Below, piece by piece: positions 1 to 11,882 of a stretch of DNA of 64,000 bases. The stretch's first letter is position 1. Each line of letters opens with the position of its first letter. The translations under genes and the position numbers were made by a program. Location of the stretch: assembly GCA_022836615.1 (NCBI GenBank), contig MU405229.1, positions 248,001-312,000 of the forward strand, written 5' to 3'. Origin of the DNA: Annulohypoxylon bovei var. microspora (taxonomy: Eukaryota > Ascomycota > Sordariomycetes > Xylariales > Hypoxylaceae). The notes beneath the pieces were generated by a model. The model was not told the origin of the DNA and ran no database searches. It saw only the letters and a program-made list of their open reading frames with translations.

Positions 1-1837
1 TACAGGTTTATAACGCAATCGTATATAGTATAAAATTCCTATATTTTGTGAAAGTCGAACGGACGTGGCCTTCATTAAAAGATTCAGAATTCTTATATAG
101 TTGTCTAGTTCATATTGATGGATGTCATGGTTTAAATCAGAGACTTACGATTAACAATCCCCTCGTGCCGATGCGTCCAAGCTGGATGGATATTCGGTGA
201 CAAACATACACCGAGGCAAGTTTTACGTGGGGGTATTTTCCCTTTTCCCTTGTCTCCATTGCTTTCGCCGATTGGCCAATTCCGGCCCACACATCTGGTC
301 TCCAGACTGAGCAAAATTTGTCTCGGCCTGTCGAATTTGACCTGCAGACCTCGAAATGTGGACCTTCTTGCATTTTTGAAGCGATTCAGCGCTGCATCGC
401 GGCGATACTTGTGAGATGGTGAAATGGTACCTGCGGTTATTTCCAAGGTACATCGAACTCAGGAACGAGGTACTTTGGTGTAGACTTCTTTCATAACTCA
501 TCATAACTTACCAATGGCTTATCCAATAGGCTCGAGGCAGTTTGCAATCGCAATTACAATTACAATGATATTCCAAAGACTACTGCAGTGAGAATGTGTA
601 GCTATCCAGTTATCTGGTATCTGATTGAAGGAGGTGATATGCAGCGCTTACTGCCCTAAAGGTTTCAAAGATGAGCAGGGATAGGAGAGGAGCTAGGTCA
701 TAGATTATTCAGCTCCCAATGAGGCTTGAGCTACAAGCAATCATGAAAAGGTCTCATAACCTATCAATTTGGTTGCTGATTAAGCATCAAGAAAATGTTT
801 CATATGAACATTGAAGACAACATTGTGTAGGTAGGTATGTTTGTTATACCTGCAGGTAGCACGTATTTTACCAATGTCAATAATCTGATTGCACGATATT
901 TTCAGATGCTTTTAATATGTGGCATGAGCTTCCTCTAGGTAACTAAACTATTAATGTCTAAATCTAAGTCCGGAAATATTTGTGCTAGGCTCTAGCTTCT
1001 ATAACCGCTTCCGTCCGTTCACATTCCGCTCAATTCAAGAAAATTCGGACGTTTTATAATATTTAGCGTAACCGTGGTATCTCCATTGGGTATCTATGCT
1101 TGATAGCCAATAAATGCCCATGTGTTTCTAACAATTTCACAGATTGAGACAAACAGTTGAAATAAATATTGCAACCTTGGTAATAATGACGGCCCTATTG
1201 TTCAACCAATACATAAATTTATAGGAACGAGTGCATAATACATGAACCTATAAACATGTGGCTTTTCTTTATCGCAAAGGTGGTGGCTGATCCTAGAAAA
1301 GCAGTGTGAGGTCACATATTTCACTTGAAGGTAATCGGATTCACTGTGATTCGTCCATTAAGCCGGGTGACACTGTGGACTGTGGAGGTACCTTTTCGTC
1401 TTAGCCGAAGTACCCTGATACTCCCTGATACTCCCTTGTAGTTTCCTGTAGTTCCCTGATACTTAGCATGCCCGGACCAGCTGTAGCCACCTAAGCGGCC
1501 GTTTCGACCAGTAGGAATTAGCAGCTTCCCTTTACCGTAGTACCGTAGTACCGGTGGCCTAGGTTACCCAGCAAGCACGGAGGTACATAGAGATGTTGCA
1601 TCTTCAATCGCAAACCACAAAACCTCTCCACCTTTTCCTCTTCTCTTCCGTCACAACATCTTTTTTTCTTCTTCCTCGAAGATCCAATTCCTTTTTTTTT
1701 TCTCTTGTTCCTAGAATCGTCTTGTTTCTCTCTTGACGATCTCCTCTCTTCCCGTTGCCCTAAGAGTGGAATTGCACTATACTGCCCTGTTACGTCTGAA
1801 CCCCTCATAAGCTATCGTCGGGACCACGGTTGTCACC
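1..1837. other. Intergenic region and aconitase promoter/leader
   Basis: No convincing gene. The left part holds only short overlapping frames with no recognisable protein. Two CCAAT boxes lie close together near 511-527 and another near 1105. Imperfect tandem copies of a CCTGATACTC-like unit run from about 1411 to 1463. From about 1610 to 1735 the plus strand becomes pyrimidine-rich, which fits the transcribed leader of the aconitase gene that follows. Confidence 0.6.
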
Positions 1838-4481
1838 ATGTTGGCCACTCGACAGGTCCTGGGCAATGTTGCCCGGTCGCGGGTCATCGCTGGCATGAAC
1901 ATGCGAAGATGCATGGCCACCGTGACAGATTCACCTTTGGATAGAAAGGTAAGTTACTGCTTCCGTCGCAAAACCTCAAAGGCTTGCTTGGAAGGTCTTA
2001 GGTGGAAGTAGAGACTAATATTTCCCGCAAACAATAGGTGAAGCAAAATAATTGGGAAGAGGGCAACTTCATCAACTATAAGAAGATGTCTGAGAACCTA
2101 GCTGTTGTTCGCGGCCGTCTTAATCGACCTCTAACCTACGCCGAGAAGATCTTATATTCCCACCTTGACGACCCACATGGACAAGATATCGAGCGGGGTG
2201 TCTCATACTTAAGGCTACGACCTGACCGTGTCGCTTGCCAGGATGCCACAGCTCAGATGGCTATCCTGCAGTTTATGTCTGCTGGTATGCCTTCCGTGGC
2301 AAACCCCTCCACCGTACACTGTGATCACTTAATCGAGGCCCAAATTGGCGGGGTTAAGGATCTCGAACGAGCTGTCAGCATCAACAAGGAAGTTTACGAC
2401 TTCCTTTCCTCTGCATGCGCCAAGTACAACATTGGTTTCTGGAGACCCGGTTCTGGTATCATCCACCAGATCCTTCTCGAGAACTACGCTTTCCCCGGTG
2501 GTCTATTGATCGGTACTGACTCCCACACGCCCAATGCCGGTGGTCTGGGTATGTGCGCCATTGGTGTCGGTGGTGCTGATGCCGTCGATGTTATGGCCAA
2601 CCTACCTTGGGAGCTGAAGGCCCCTAAGATCATTGGTGTCAAGCTTACTGGTCAGCTGAACGGCTGGACCTCGCCTAAGGACATTATCCTGAAGGTTGCC
2701 GGAATTCTTACTGTCAAGGGTGGTACTGGTGCTATTGTGGAGTACCACGGATCCGGTGTCGACACTATCTCTGCTACAGGAATGGTATGTACCGTCGAGA
2801 GTCCCTTTTCCACTTTTTGACATGTCTCGGGAGCGACAATTCCTCAGGTTGTTCTCGAGATATGCCTGGAACCTCTAGACTCCTTATCTCAAGGAGAAAT
2901 GGCTAATTCTCGTCATAGGGAACCATCTGCAACATGGGTGCTGAAATCGGTGCCACTACCTCTCTGTTCCCCTTCAACGACCGCATGTACGACTACCTGA
3001 AGGCTACCAAGCGTACCGACATCGGCAACTTTGCGCGCGACTATGCTAAGGATCTGCGCGAGGATGAGGGTGCCGAGTATGACCAGCTTATCGAGATCGA
3101 CCTTAACAACCTCGAGCCTCATATTAACGGACCCTTCACTCCCGATCTAGCCACACCCATCTCTAAGTTTACCGAGGCTGTCAAGGCTAACAATTGGCCC
3201 GAAGAGCTTAAGGTTGGTCTGATCGGATCCTGCACCAACTCCTCGTACGAGGATATGTCGCGTGCCGCTTCGATCGCCCGAGATGCTCTCGACCACGGCT
3301 TGAAGGCCAAGGCTGCCTTCGTTGTTACTCCCGGTTCCGAGCAGATTCGTGCCACCATCGCCCGCGACGGCCAACTCCAGACCTTCGAGGAATTCGGTGG
3401 CGTTGTTCTAGCTAACGCTTGCGGACCCTGCATTGGTCAATGGGACCGACAAGACGTTAAGAAGGGCGAGGCCAACTCAATTCTCTCCTCCTACAACCGT
3501 AACTTCACCGGCCGAAACGATGGCAACCCCGCAACCCACTCCTTCGTCACCTCTCCCGATCTAGTCGTCGCCATGTCCATCGCCGGTAGCTTGCACTTCA
3601 ACCCCTTAACTGATAAGCTAAAGGACAAGGATGGCAACGAGTTCCAGCTGAAGGCTCCTACCGGTGATGGTCTTCCTACCAGGGGATACGACCCGGGTAA
3701 CAACACGTACCAAGCCCCTCCTGCCGACCGCGCCTCCGTTAGCGTTCAAGTCTCTCCCTCCTCGGACCGTCTCCAAATTCTATCGCCCTTCCAGGCGTGG
3801 GATGGCAAAGATGCTTTGGACATGCCCATCTTGATCAAGGCGAAGGGAAAGACCACTACCGATCACATCTCTATGGCCGGCCCGTGGCTCAAGTACCGTG
3901 GTCACTTGGACAACATCTCGAACAACATGTTGATCGGTGCTATCAATGAGGCTAACGACGAGGCGAACATGGTCAAAAACTACACCAACGCAGAGTGGGA
4001 CGCAGTTCCGGCTGTTGCCCGTGACTACAAGGCCAAGGGAATCAAGTGGGTTGTTATCGGTGACTGGAACTACGGAGAAGGAAGCTCTCGAGAACACGCC
4101 GCCCTAGAACCCCGTCACCTTGGTGGAATAGCCATCATTACCCGAAGTTTCGCCCGTATCCACGAGACCAACTTGAAGAAGCAGGGTATGCTTCCTCTTA
4201 CCTTCGCGGATCCCGCTGACTACGACAAGATCAAGCCCGAAGACAGAGTGAGTTTCTTTTTCGCGCCATAATTTACCTGGCATACGAATTTGCTAATTTG
4301 TTTCTAGATCGACCTGCTCTGCACAGAACTAGCCGTTGGCAAGCCCCTAACAATGAGGGTACACCGCAAGCATGGCAAGACCTTCGACGTCAAGTTGAAC
4401 CAAACATTCAACGAGGCGCAGATCGAATGGTTCAAGAACGGAAGTGCACTGAACACGATGGCCAAGCGCACATCCAAGTGA
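1838..4481 (+). CDS. aco1: Mitochondrial aconitate hydratase (aconitase)
   Basis: Interconverts citrate and isocitrate in the TCA cycle in the mitochondrial matrix. Four exons: 1838-1948, 2038-2784, 2919-4247 and 4308-4481, giving 786 residues, the usual length for fungal Aco1. The first ~30 residues are rich in Arg and Ala and lack acid, as in a mitochondrial presequence, and the ATG heads exon 1 in frame with them. The three cysteines that hold the [4Fe-4S] cluster are visible: Cys391 in GSCTNSS, and Cys454 and Cys457 in ACGPCIGQW. The swivel-domain [18 protein letters not shown] motif is intact in exon 3. All introns are short with GTANGT or GTGAGT donors. Family identity is certain; exact junctions come from reading frame and family conservation. 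Confidence 0.97.
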
Positions 4482-5320
4482 AATGGTTACTAAATGATAC
4501 GTTAGGCCAGTTTAGTAATATAGGGAGGGAACAGGAGAACGCAGGCGCATTGTGGGGAGGCCTGCTAGAACTATCGTACAAGGGGTGTATAGGGTCCTGG
4601 ATTACGGATGTCATGCTTTGTGGGATCATTATATTCCCAACCCGTCGTGACATTACTCGAGCCATTATTAGAACCTTTTTTGTTTTGTACAAAATGAATT
4701 TACGAAAGTTTAAAACATTGTCGGTCAGTCCGTTTGTTCAAAGTGACGTTAATAGTGTAGATCTTTCATCAGCTCGGTCTAGAGGACTCAGGAGTTGATA
4801 GGGGTTGGTAGAATATTTCGTATGAAATTGTTACAAGTAGCCGTTTAATTGTATCCATTTCGGAATTTACATATTTGATAAATAATTATCGATAAGATTC
4901 TGCCGATCACTGGGCAGTTCATTCTAGCGTGTCATCTTCGGTAGCTTATACTAATACCCCTGTCTATTACGGCTGTTACCTGGCCATGTAGCTATGTACA
5001 GGCGCAACTGCGACTTTCGGTTGCAAAGCACACGACTCGACTTTCCGTTCCCTCTCCAACTTTTTCCCTCTCTCCAAACCGCATCCCATCTTTTTTTCAA
5101 TGGCGATTCGGATCGGCAGCACAAATCTCTTATAAGTCTTGCAGGACGTTTCCTGCGTTGCTGCTTTCGGCTAATCTTTCTCGTTCTGCGCTTCGGATTC
5201 CAAGGAGAGCGATTCGTTTGAAGAGAAGAGAGAAGAGAGGAAAATATACCGGGAGCGACGGACGGGTACTAGGATACGACGGTTTACCTTAAGATCGAAA
5301 CGGACGACGAAAGCGATACG
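4482..5320. other. Intergenic: aconitase 3' end and Rbd2 promoter
   Basis: About 840 bases with no supported gene. A frame runs past the aconitase stop to about 4798, but it is a shifted reading of the last aconitase exon plus 3' sequence. The part from 5040 to 5270 is first pyrimidine-rich and then GA-rich, as expected for the leader of the next gene. Confidence 0.6.
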
Positions 5321-6409
5321 ATGCCGACGGTGCAGGGCTTCAGCACGCTCCGCGCGCGCTCGTACGTGTTCCGGCTGCCGCTATTTACGCGCGCGATGAT
5401 CGTGGTCATGGTGGCGTTTTGGCTCGCCGGGCTGCAGTCCGCGTGGGATATAAGGCAATGGGGCGCCCTAATCCCGGATGAGTTGGGCATCACGACTAGT
5501 CAGTTACTCCGTATACCTGATAGCGAGAGGGATTTAATACTGCGTGTGATTGGATCGGATTATATTGATTTGGTTTGGATGAGTTGCTAACTATTGCGAT
5601 TACGATGCAGTGTACCGAGTGAACACGTTCCCACTCATCCACATCAACTTCTTCCATGCTCTGTTCAACATCCTCTCCCTAACACCGCTTATGGAGAGGT
5701 TCGAGACAGAGTTCGGGACTTTGACGTCGCTTGCGCTATTCTTTGGTCGTAAGTGCGCGGGTCGCTAGTGGTGACTTACTGAAGCGCGGTTGAGGTTAAC
5801 GATTCTAATAGCTTTGACGACGATACCGGCCTTCGTATACATCTTCATAGAGAAGTTCATATTGAGGGGAAATACGGCTGTTATGGGTGCTAGGTATATA
5901 TTCAACCACATGACTCTTCGATCGGGGTTTTGATGCTGACGTATTGGCGCGGGATAGTATCTGGGTATTCCTTCTGCTAGGCATAGAGGCCATTCGAACG
6001 TATAGAAACAATCCCTACCTTGTAGTAGGAACTCATCACGTTCCGACATGGACAACACCCCTATTGTTGGTATTGGTCGTCGAGGCTCTCATTCCTAATA
6101 CCAGTTTTGTTGGTCATCTATGTGGTGTAGGCACGGGCTACCTATGTAAGTGACCCTTAGGCCGCTGCCTTTACCCCGTTACTAACCGAGGGTTGTCTAG
6201 TTGGCTTGGGCTACCTCAAGTTTCTATCGCCACCGGAAAAGGCCCTTCGATGGATAGAAGGTCGCCTCAATCTACTAGGACGATTACCACATTATGTCAG
6301 TGTAGATCAGAAGACGTACGGACGGTTCGGGGTGTTGCCGACGAGTAACTCGACTAGCTCGACAACACCACTAGGCTTGATAGGTTCTACGCAGAGGTTA
6401 GGTCCCTAG
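5321..6409 (+). CDS. rbd2: Rhomboid-type serine protease Rbd2
   Basis: Intramembrane serine protease of the Golgi/ER. In several fungi the Rbd2 family acts on SREBP precursors; that role is family knowledge, not visible here. Five exons: 5321-5498, 5611-5748, 5812-5893, 5958-6145 and 6201-6409, giving 264 residues. The junctions restore conserved family segments: MYRVNTFPLIH across intron 1, FFGPLTTIP across intron 2, VMGASIWVFLLLG across intron 3 and GYLFGLGYLKF across intron 4. The catalytic pair is present: Ser133 in the GAS motif, whose codon is split by intron 3, and His186 in FVGHLCG. Several hydrophobic membrane segments are evident. The C-terminal tail includes the conserved LPHYVSVDQKTYGRFG stretch. 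Confidence 0.95.
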
Positions 6410-7105
6410 TACGGTCTCTACAGTATACCTAGAAGAAAGAGGTCACGAACCGAGTGAAAATCACCGGCGTTGTATATAGCATATGTGGTTTATTTTCGTC
6501 ATTCGGGCATTGCATGATAATGGAGTTTCCGGAGGCGGGTTTATAAAACTAACATACTGGCGAGTTCGTATACTCACCCGCTCGTATGAAGGATAAAGGA
6601 GGGTTGGTCGTCTGTATACTAATAGACCTTTCACATGCCTTCTGAGAGTGTGTGTAGATCTTATAGATCAGCTTCATAGGACTTGCGCTGAATTGATCTT
6701 CCACCTAGTCTTGTGATAGGAAACCTCTAATATAAATCCTACTAAGATTAAAGTTCTTATTTGTAGTAGATTTTCGAATTTACTACGGCTTGAGACTACC
6801 TGGTTATATGTAGATACTGGGTACATATACTGATTACCTAAGTTGCTATAGAATATGCAACTAACGGTTAATTGGTCGTAAGGCTGATGACATAATCCAA
6901 GGCACTTACCTAATTGAAGACCCCTGAAAGTCTAATTCACGGTAAGCTCCAGCTCGTGTCATACCGTACCGCGATCTACCTACTTAGACTCGACTTTAAA
7001 GTGTTAACACTTACATACATGAACACTTCTACATATAACTAGATGTAGCCTGTTCCACATCACCGCGACAGCATAGTCAAGATTCGAAAGACTATAGGAG
7101 CAACC
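6410..7105. other. Intergenic: Rbd2 3' end and GAA1 promoter
   Basis: About 700 AT-leaning bases without an open frame worth calling. I see no RNA gene or repeat array. Confidence 0.6.
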
Positions 7106-9217
7106 ATGCCGCGTTTAATATGTAAGCTATACTTTGGGTCTTCTTTATTTATATTTATGAGGAATTGTGTTAGAGCATCCGCTAACTAGACTCCTTCGAA
7201 ACTAAATAGCTGCGGCGCTGGTCCTCCGCCGCGATCCGAGACTCCTCAAGCTCCCGCCGTACATTTCGCTGCTCTGCATCATCGTCGGCGTCGTGTGGCT
7301 CCTCGTCCTGCCCCTCGACCAGTACTCGCGCCGCACCTACATCAGCGAGAACGCGCTGCTGCCCGGCCAGGTCCACACCTACTTCGGCGGCAGCGACCAG
7401 AACGTGTTCCGCGCCTACCGCCACGAGGTCGACGCGCTGCACGCACGGAACAGCTCCAATCTGGAGATAAACGACGAGCTCGAGCGCATCTTCAGGGGCG
7501 TCGGGCTCAAGGTCGGACGGCAGAACTACACCTACAACGCCGCTGGGCATAGCTATGGGGGCGAGAACGTGTACGCTATCCTACAGGCCCCGCGCGGCGA
7601 TGCGACTGAGGCTATCGTGCTGGTGGCGGCGTGGAGGAATGTGAAGGACGAGTTCAACCGCAATGGGTTGGCTCTTGCGCTCGCGCTGACGAGGTACTTC
7701 CGCCGCTGGTCCCTGTGGTCTAAAGATATCATCCTCGTCGTGCCGCCCGACAGTAGAGCTGGTCCGCAGGCCTGGGTCGACGCGTACCACGACGCACACG
7801 ACCCGTCCCGGGTCGCCTCGCTGCCCATCAAGTCCGGCGCCCTGCAGGGCGCCATCGCGATCGACTACGCGCAGGAGGACCGCTTCGAGTCGGTGCACAT
7901 CGTGTACGACGGCGTCAACGGGCAGCTGCCCAACCTCGACCTGATCAACTCGGTGGTCAACATCGCGAGCGGCCAGATGGGCATGGGGTCCGCGCTGCAG
8001 GGCATGTGGAAGCACAGCCAGAAGTACGACGACAACCTGCAGACGGTGCTGCGGGGCATGCTGAGGCAGGCCCTAGGACACGCCTCCGGCCCCCACAGCT
8101 CCTTCATCCCGTATCACGTCGACGCAATCACGCTGCAGCCGGTGGGGAACGGCTGGCACGACGAGATGGGGCTGGGGAGACTGGTCGAGGGCATGTTTCG
8201 CAGCCTGAATAACTTGTTGGAGAAGCTGCACCAGAGCTTTTTCTTCTACTTGCTGATCCACAAGCACCGATTTGTCAGCATCGGCACGTACCTTCCCAGC
8301 GCCATGCTAGTCGCGGCGAATTTCACGATTATGGCGATCTCGTTATGGGTTAAGAGCGGGTATAAGGAGGTTGAGAGGATAGAGGAAAAGGAAGATGAGA
8401 CGATTAAGGTAGATGGGGATGGAGATGGGAAGGCGAAGGATGGCGAGGAGGCAAAAGGGGAGAAGGAGGCAGCGCCGGTTTCGATGGCGGTTGAGAGGGA
8501 GACTCTGCTCCCGCTTACTCTTGTCGCGGGTTGCCAGTTCCTAGGGGTTGTTCCGCTGTTCATTTTTAACCAGACGCCATCTAGCGTAAGTTCTTACCCC
8601 TATTCCTATTCCTATTCTATCTTCTTTTCCCCCCCCTCATCATCCCCTTTCTACGCCAACCCTGCCCCCTCCCCTTTATCAATCCAACCTCGCTAACAAA
8701 GCCACAGCTTCTCACCCCGGTCTTCATCCTCTTCGCCGTCCTCAACGCCGCGCTCCCGCACCTCGCCTCCCACCTCCTGACCACCAACACGCGCGCGCCG
8801 CCCACGGCCCAGCAGTACCAGCTCGTCAAGTCCTTCTCGCTGCTGCTGCTCGGCATGTTCCTGTCGTCGCTCGCCACGCTCAACTTCGCGCTCGCCTTCC
8901 TCGTCGGCCTGCTGGCCAGCCCGCTCTCCTTCTCGCGCCCCTGGCCGCGCTCCCCCGCACCCCGGTACGCCCAGGTCGCGCTCCTGCATGTCCTGAGCCC
9001 TCCTGCGGTGCTACTAGGCGGGAGCGCCGTCGCGGGTATCGGCGTCGAGCGTGTCCTCGAAGAGGCTGCCTTCGGCTGGCACGTCTGGGGCCTGTACACC
9101 CCACTCGTCGTCTGGTGCGTCTGGTGGCCCGCGTGGATCGTCGGGTGTCTGGTCGTGCTGGGGCGGCCGGCGCAGCTGGCAGGGAAAAGCATCGGGAGCA
9201 AGGATAAAAAGGCATGA
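7106..9217 (+). CDS. gaa1: GPI transamidase subunit Gaa1
   Basis: Subunit of the ER-membrane GPI transamidase that joins preformed GPI anchors to proteins; Gaa1 recognises the GPI lipid and helps form the amide bond. Three exons: 7106-7121, 7210-8585 and 8708-9217, giving 633 residues. The first coding exon is only 16 nt. It is supported because it restores a start followed by the conserved RRDPRLLKLPPYISLL segment, and because the frame upstream of 7206 is closed by a stop. An N-terminal membrane helix is followed by the YSRRTYISENALLPGQVHTY family signature, a long lumenal domain and a hydrophobic C-terminal half with several membrane helices. An acidic/Lys-rich loop around 8380-8480 separates two helices. 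The third exon is strongly GC-rich compared with its flanks. Confidence 0.95.
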
Positions 9218-10111
9218 GCATAGCATAGCATAGCATACTTGGGCAGTCTGATTTAAGATTTGTGTTTTACGGGTCGGATGATAGGGAGGGGATTAGGAAT
9301 TGGGGATTAGCATGGTTCGTCCAGCGTACACGTTATGTCTTGTCTGCTTTAGACTACTAGACCTAGCAGACTTAACAGACCTAGGTAAGCTAAGCTAAGC
9401 TGAGCTGCCTAGGTCGGGAGAGAACGCGTCGAGGTTAGACGGGGGGTGGAGGTAGACGATTCCCGTGAAGAAAAAAGCGGAGAGGGCTTGTACAGTCTCG
9501 ATGGCCGAGATGTTGGTGCTGTGCTGGGATTGCGGGAACGCTGGCTGTAGCTGTAGCTGAGAATTGAGATACCATTATTGTTTTTTGACACTTTCAACTC
9601 TAACCGCTTTTTGAACGATGTAGGTGGAGGATTACTTCCACGAGTATGCATTTGGCTCAACTATCTAGGTAATAATGTATTGACATCACAAGCGAAGAAT
9701 CGTTGTCCTGTTACCCGGTATGGAAATGCATAAGTCTACTCTACGACTCGGGCGGAAGAGGTAAGACAATATGCCAATGCCTCCTTATTAAAACATCTAC
9801 TATTGCATGTACACCGGAAGACGGCTACGCAAAGTCTCAATCATCACGCATTTCACGCCAACGCCTCTGTTAAGATCTGAATGAACCCAAATGCGTTATA
9901 GCAAGACTTTTAGTCCTCTTACCCGGACCGCATGTCGTCTATTAGTATCTATCATACAAGGCATCGACCCCGCTTACAGACATAGCCAGAGAAGCAAAAA
10001 AGAGATCTCTCTTCCTTCCTCCCTGCCTTTCTTTTTCCCGAGTCGTTGCCTATTACATAGCAGCATTCGGGTCCCATCCAATTCCTGCTCAGACACGCAA
10101 GCAAGATCCGA
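9218..10111. other. Intergenic between convergent GAA1 and RPN9
   Basis: About 890 bases of 3' sequence for two convergent genes. A short tandem AGCAT array sits directly after the GAA1 stop (about 9219-9237), and a GCTAAGCTAAGCTGAGCT stretch lies near 9388. No gene is supported; the short frame on the minus strand at 9409-9660 is low-complexity Ser/Thr/Pro and has no homologue that I recognise. Confidence 0.55.
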
Positions 10112-11340
10112 TCATGGAGCCCAGATATCCTGACCGGTCGCCTCGATCCAGTTACCCAATTTATTCACGTTCTCGCCCCACTCGCCCAGACGCTGGCTCA
10201 TGCTGGCAATCTGGGCCATGTCGAGAATGCGGGGCTGGACCCAGGTGAAGTTGACGAGTTCGTCGACCTCGTCGATGGTGCCGCGCACGAGGCCCAGGCT
10301 CAGGGCCTTCATGACCAGGTGCTCGATCTCGTCCTTGCGCACCTTGGTATCGGCCGAGATGGTGCCGAAGCTCATGGCGCGCTGGTGCGGCGGCCGTCGG
10401 AACACGCTCTCTGTTAGTGCGGCGAGGTAGATCTTCTGGCGGATGTCCTCCAGGTGCTCCTTTAGCAGCGGGTTGCTCGAGATGTGGCCCGACAGCATAT
10501 CATAGGCCGCCAGATCTCCCCGGTTGAAGGCCAGCAGCAGCTCCTGCAGCCAAGCGACGTCGCCGGTCAGGGCCGCGAGGATGGGGTGCTGTAGTAGCTC
10601 GCCGAAGTTGTAGATGGAGTCCGAGACGAGGGCGGCGATGCCCAGGTCGTAGGCTCGGGCCTTGCGCTCGTCGGGGGATAGCGACGATAGATCTATGCAG
10701 GCGAGGTAGAGGAGGGCGTTGCGGTAGTACGAGGCGAAGTCGGCCTTGGCCTGGTAGTAGTCGGCATTGACTTGGTAGAAGGCAGCATGGACCTTAGTCT
10801 CGACGCTGTCGAAGGAGTCGAGAATACGCTCGGCCGCTTCGAGGTTTTTTCGGGATGCCTCGAGGTCCCGCAAGTCCAGCTCAACGCGGGCGACGGCGGC
10901 GGTGGCGTAGACGAAGGCGTCTTGGGAGTTCTCGTTGTCGACCTTCTTAGCGAGGTGGGTGAGGAAAGTTAGACGTTCTTGGTCATCTATTCATAGATAT
11001 TAGTGTTAGTTGCGAGCAAATAAACTAGAGTACATCTAGTTAGAGTATATATCGGTATATATGAGTATTCACCTCTACATTGAGTAGCAGCCTTTAGACC
11101 CAAGTCGACGAGCTTGAGCTGGTTGATCTTGTCTGCGAATTTTAATATGAATACCTTATAGAAATTAAGTCGCTGAGGTTCGCTCTTGGGGTTGGCGAAG
11201 AACTCGATCAGAGCGTCTGTGAGCTGATGCCATAACTTGCGCTCCCAGTAATTCTCAAACTGGATGATGAGATATTGGAGCTCGTCCGGGGTCTCGTCCC
11301 GCTGGTCGGCGAGGAAGTCGGCGATGGTGTCGACGTTCAT
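10112..11340 (-). CDS. rpn9: 26S proteasome lid subunit Rpn9 (PSMD13)
   Basis: Non-catalytic PCI-domain subunit of the 19S regulatory-particle lid, needed for lid assembly. Two exons read on the minus strand: 11340-11073 and 10986-10112, giving 380 residues, normal for fungal Rpn9. The intron donor is GTGAAT and the acceptor ends ATAG; the join gives QCRDDQERLTFLTH. The N-terminal half is helical repeat (WERKLWHQLTDALIEFF), and the C-terminal part holds the PCI/winged-helix segment with KVRKDEIEHLVMKALSLGLV and the closing W-rich tail WGENVNKLGNWI. It lies head-to-head with the complex I gene, 542 bases apart. Confidence 0.95.
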
Positions 11341-11882
11341 GGTATGATCTTATTCTCTAACGTTCTTTTCTTTGGTGTAGTTGTAATGGAACCTAGTGAG
11401 AAGGTGTCTACAAGGATTATTTCGGAATTGGCGATGTTGTGATTTCGTTTGGTTGGGATGTAAATGTTAAGTTGAAAGATGGAAGCTTAGAAGCTTCCAC
11501 TCGAGCTTCAATCAATACGCGGCTGGTGTGCAGCCTGTCCTTGGTACCTTCTTCACCTAACTAATTAAGTATGTACCTTTGTACCTCATAGCTTGCAAGG
11601 ATCCAACTTAGTTGAGTGGACCTTGAACCTTCAACTACTCTACTAAAGTTCATTACCTAATCATTACCTTACCTAATTATATTGTGGCTTGACTTTCTGT
11701 AGTCAACCAATCTTGCCAGGCGCATTGACTTTGACCAATACTTCCCTGTGGCTTGACTCCTTACGACATTTAGAGCTTCGATCCCACCAAGATACTATAC
11801 CTAGGTACCATTAACATCACCAACTCCCTCTATCGCAATTGGAAAGGTCTCGTCATTCTTTGCACCTCGGATTCGAGCAAGG
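11341..11882. promoter_or_regulatory. Shared divergent promoter of RPN9 and NUO-40
   Basis: 542 bases between two divergent start codons. It contains a perfect inverted repeat, GGAAGCTT-AG-AAGCTTCC, at 11481-11498, which includes an nGAAnnTTCn pair like half of a heat-shock element. TACCTA-type motifs are also present (near 11572, 11656 and 11800). I see no recognisable proteasome-associated control element. A regulatory role for the inverted repeat is inference. Confidence 0.45.

Noticed and set aside
4298..4798. 166-codon plus-strand frame at the end of aconitase
   Set aside because: Out-of-frame reading of the last aconitase exon continuing into 3' sequence.
7182..8267. Several minus-strand frames over GAA1 exon 2
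   Set aside because: Antisense shadows in GC-rich coding DNA; GAA1 frame is conserved throughout.
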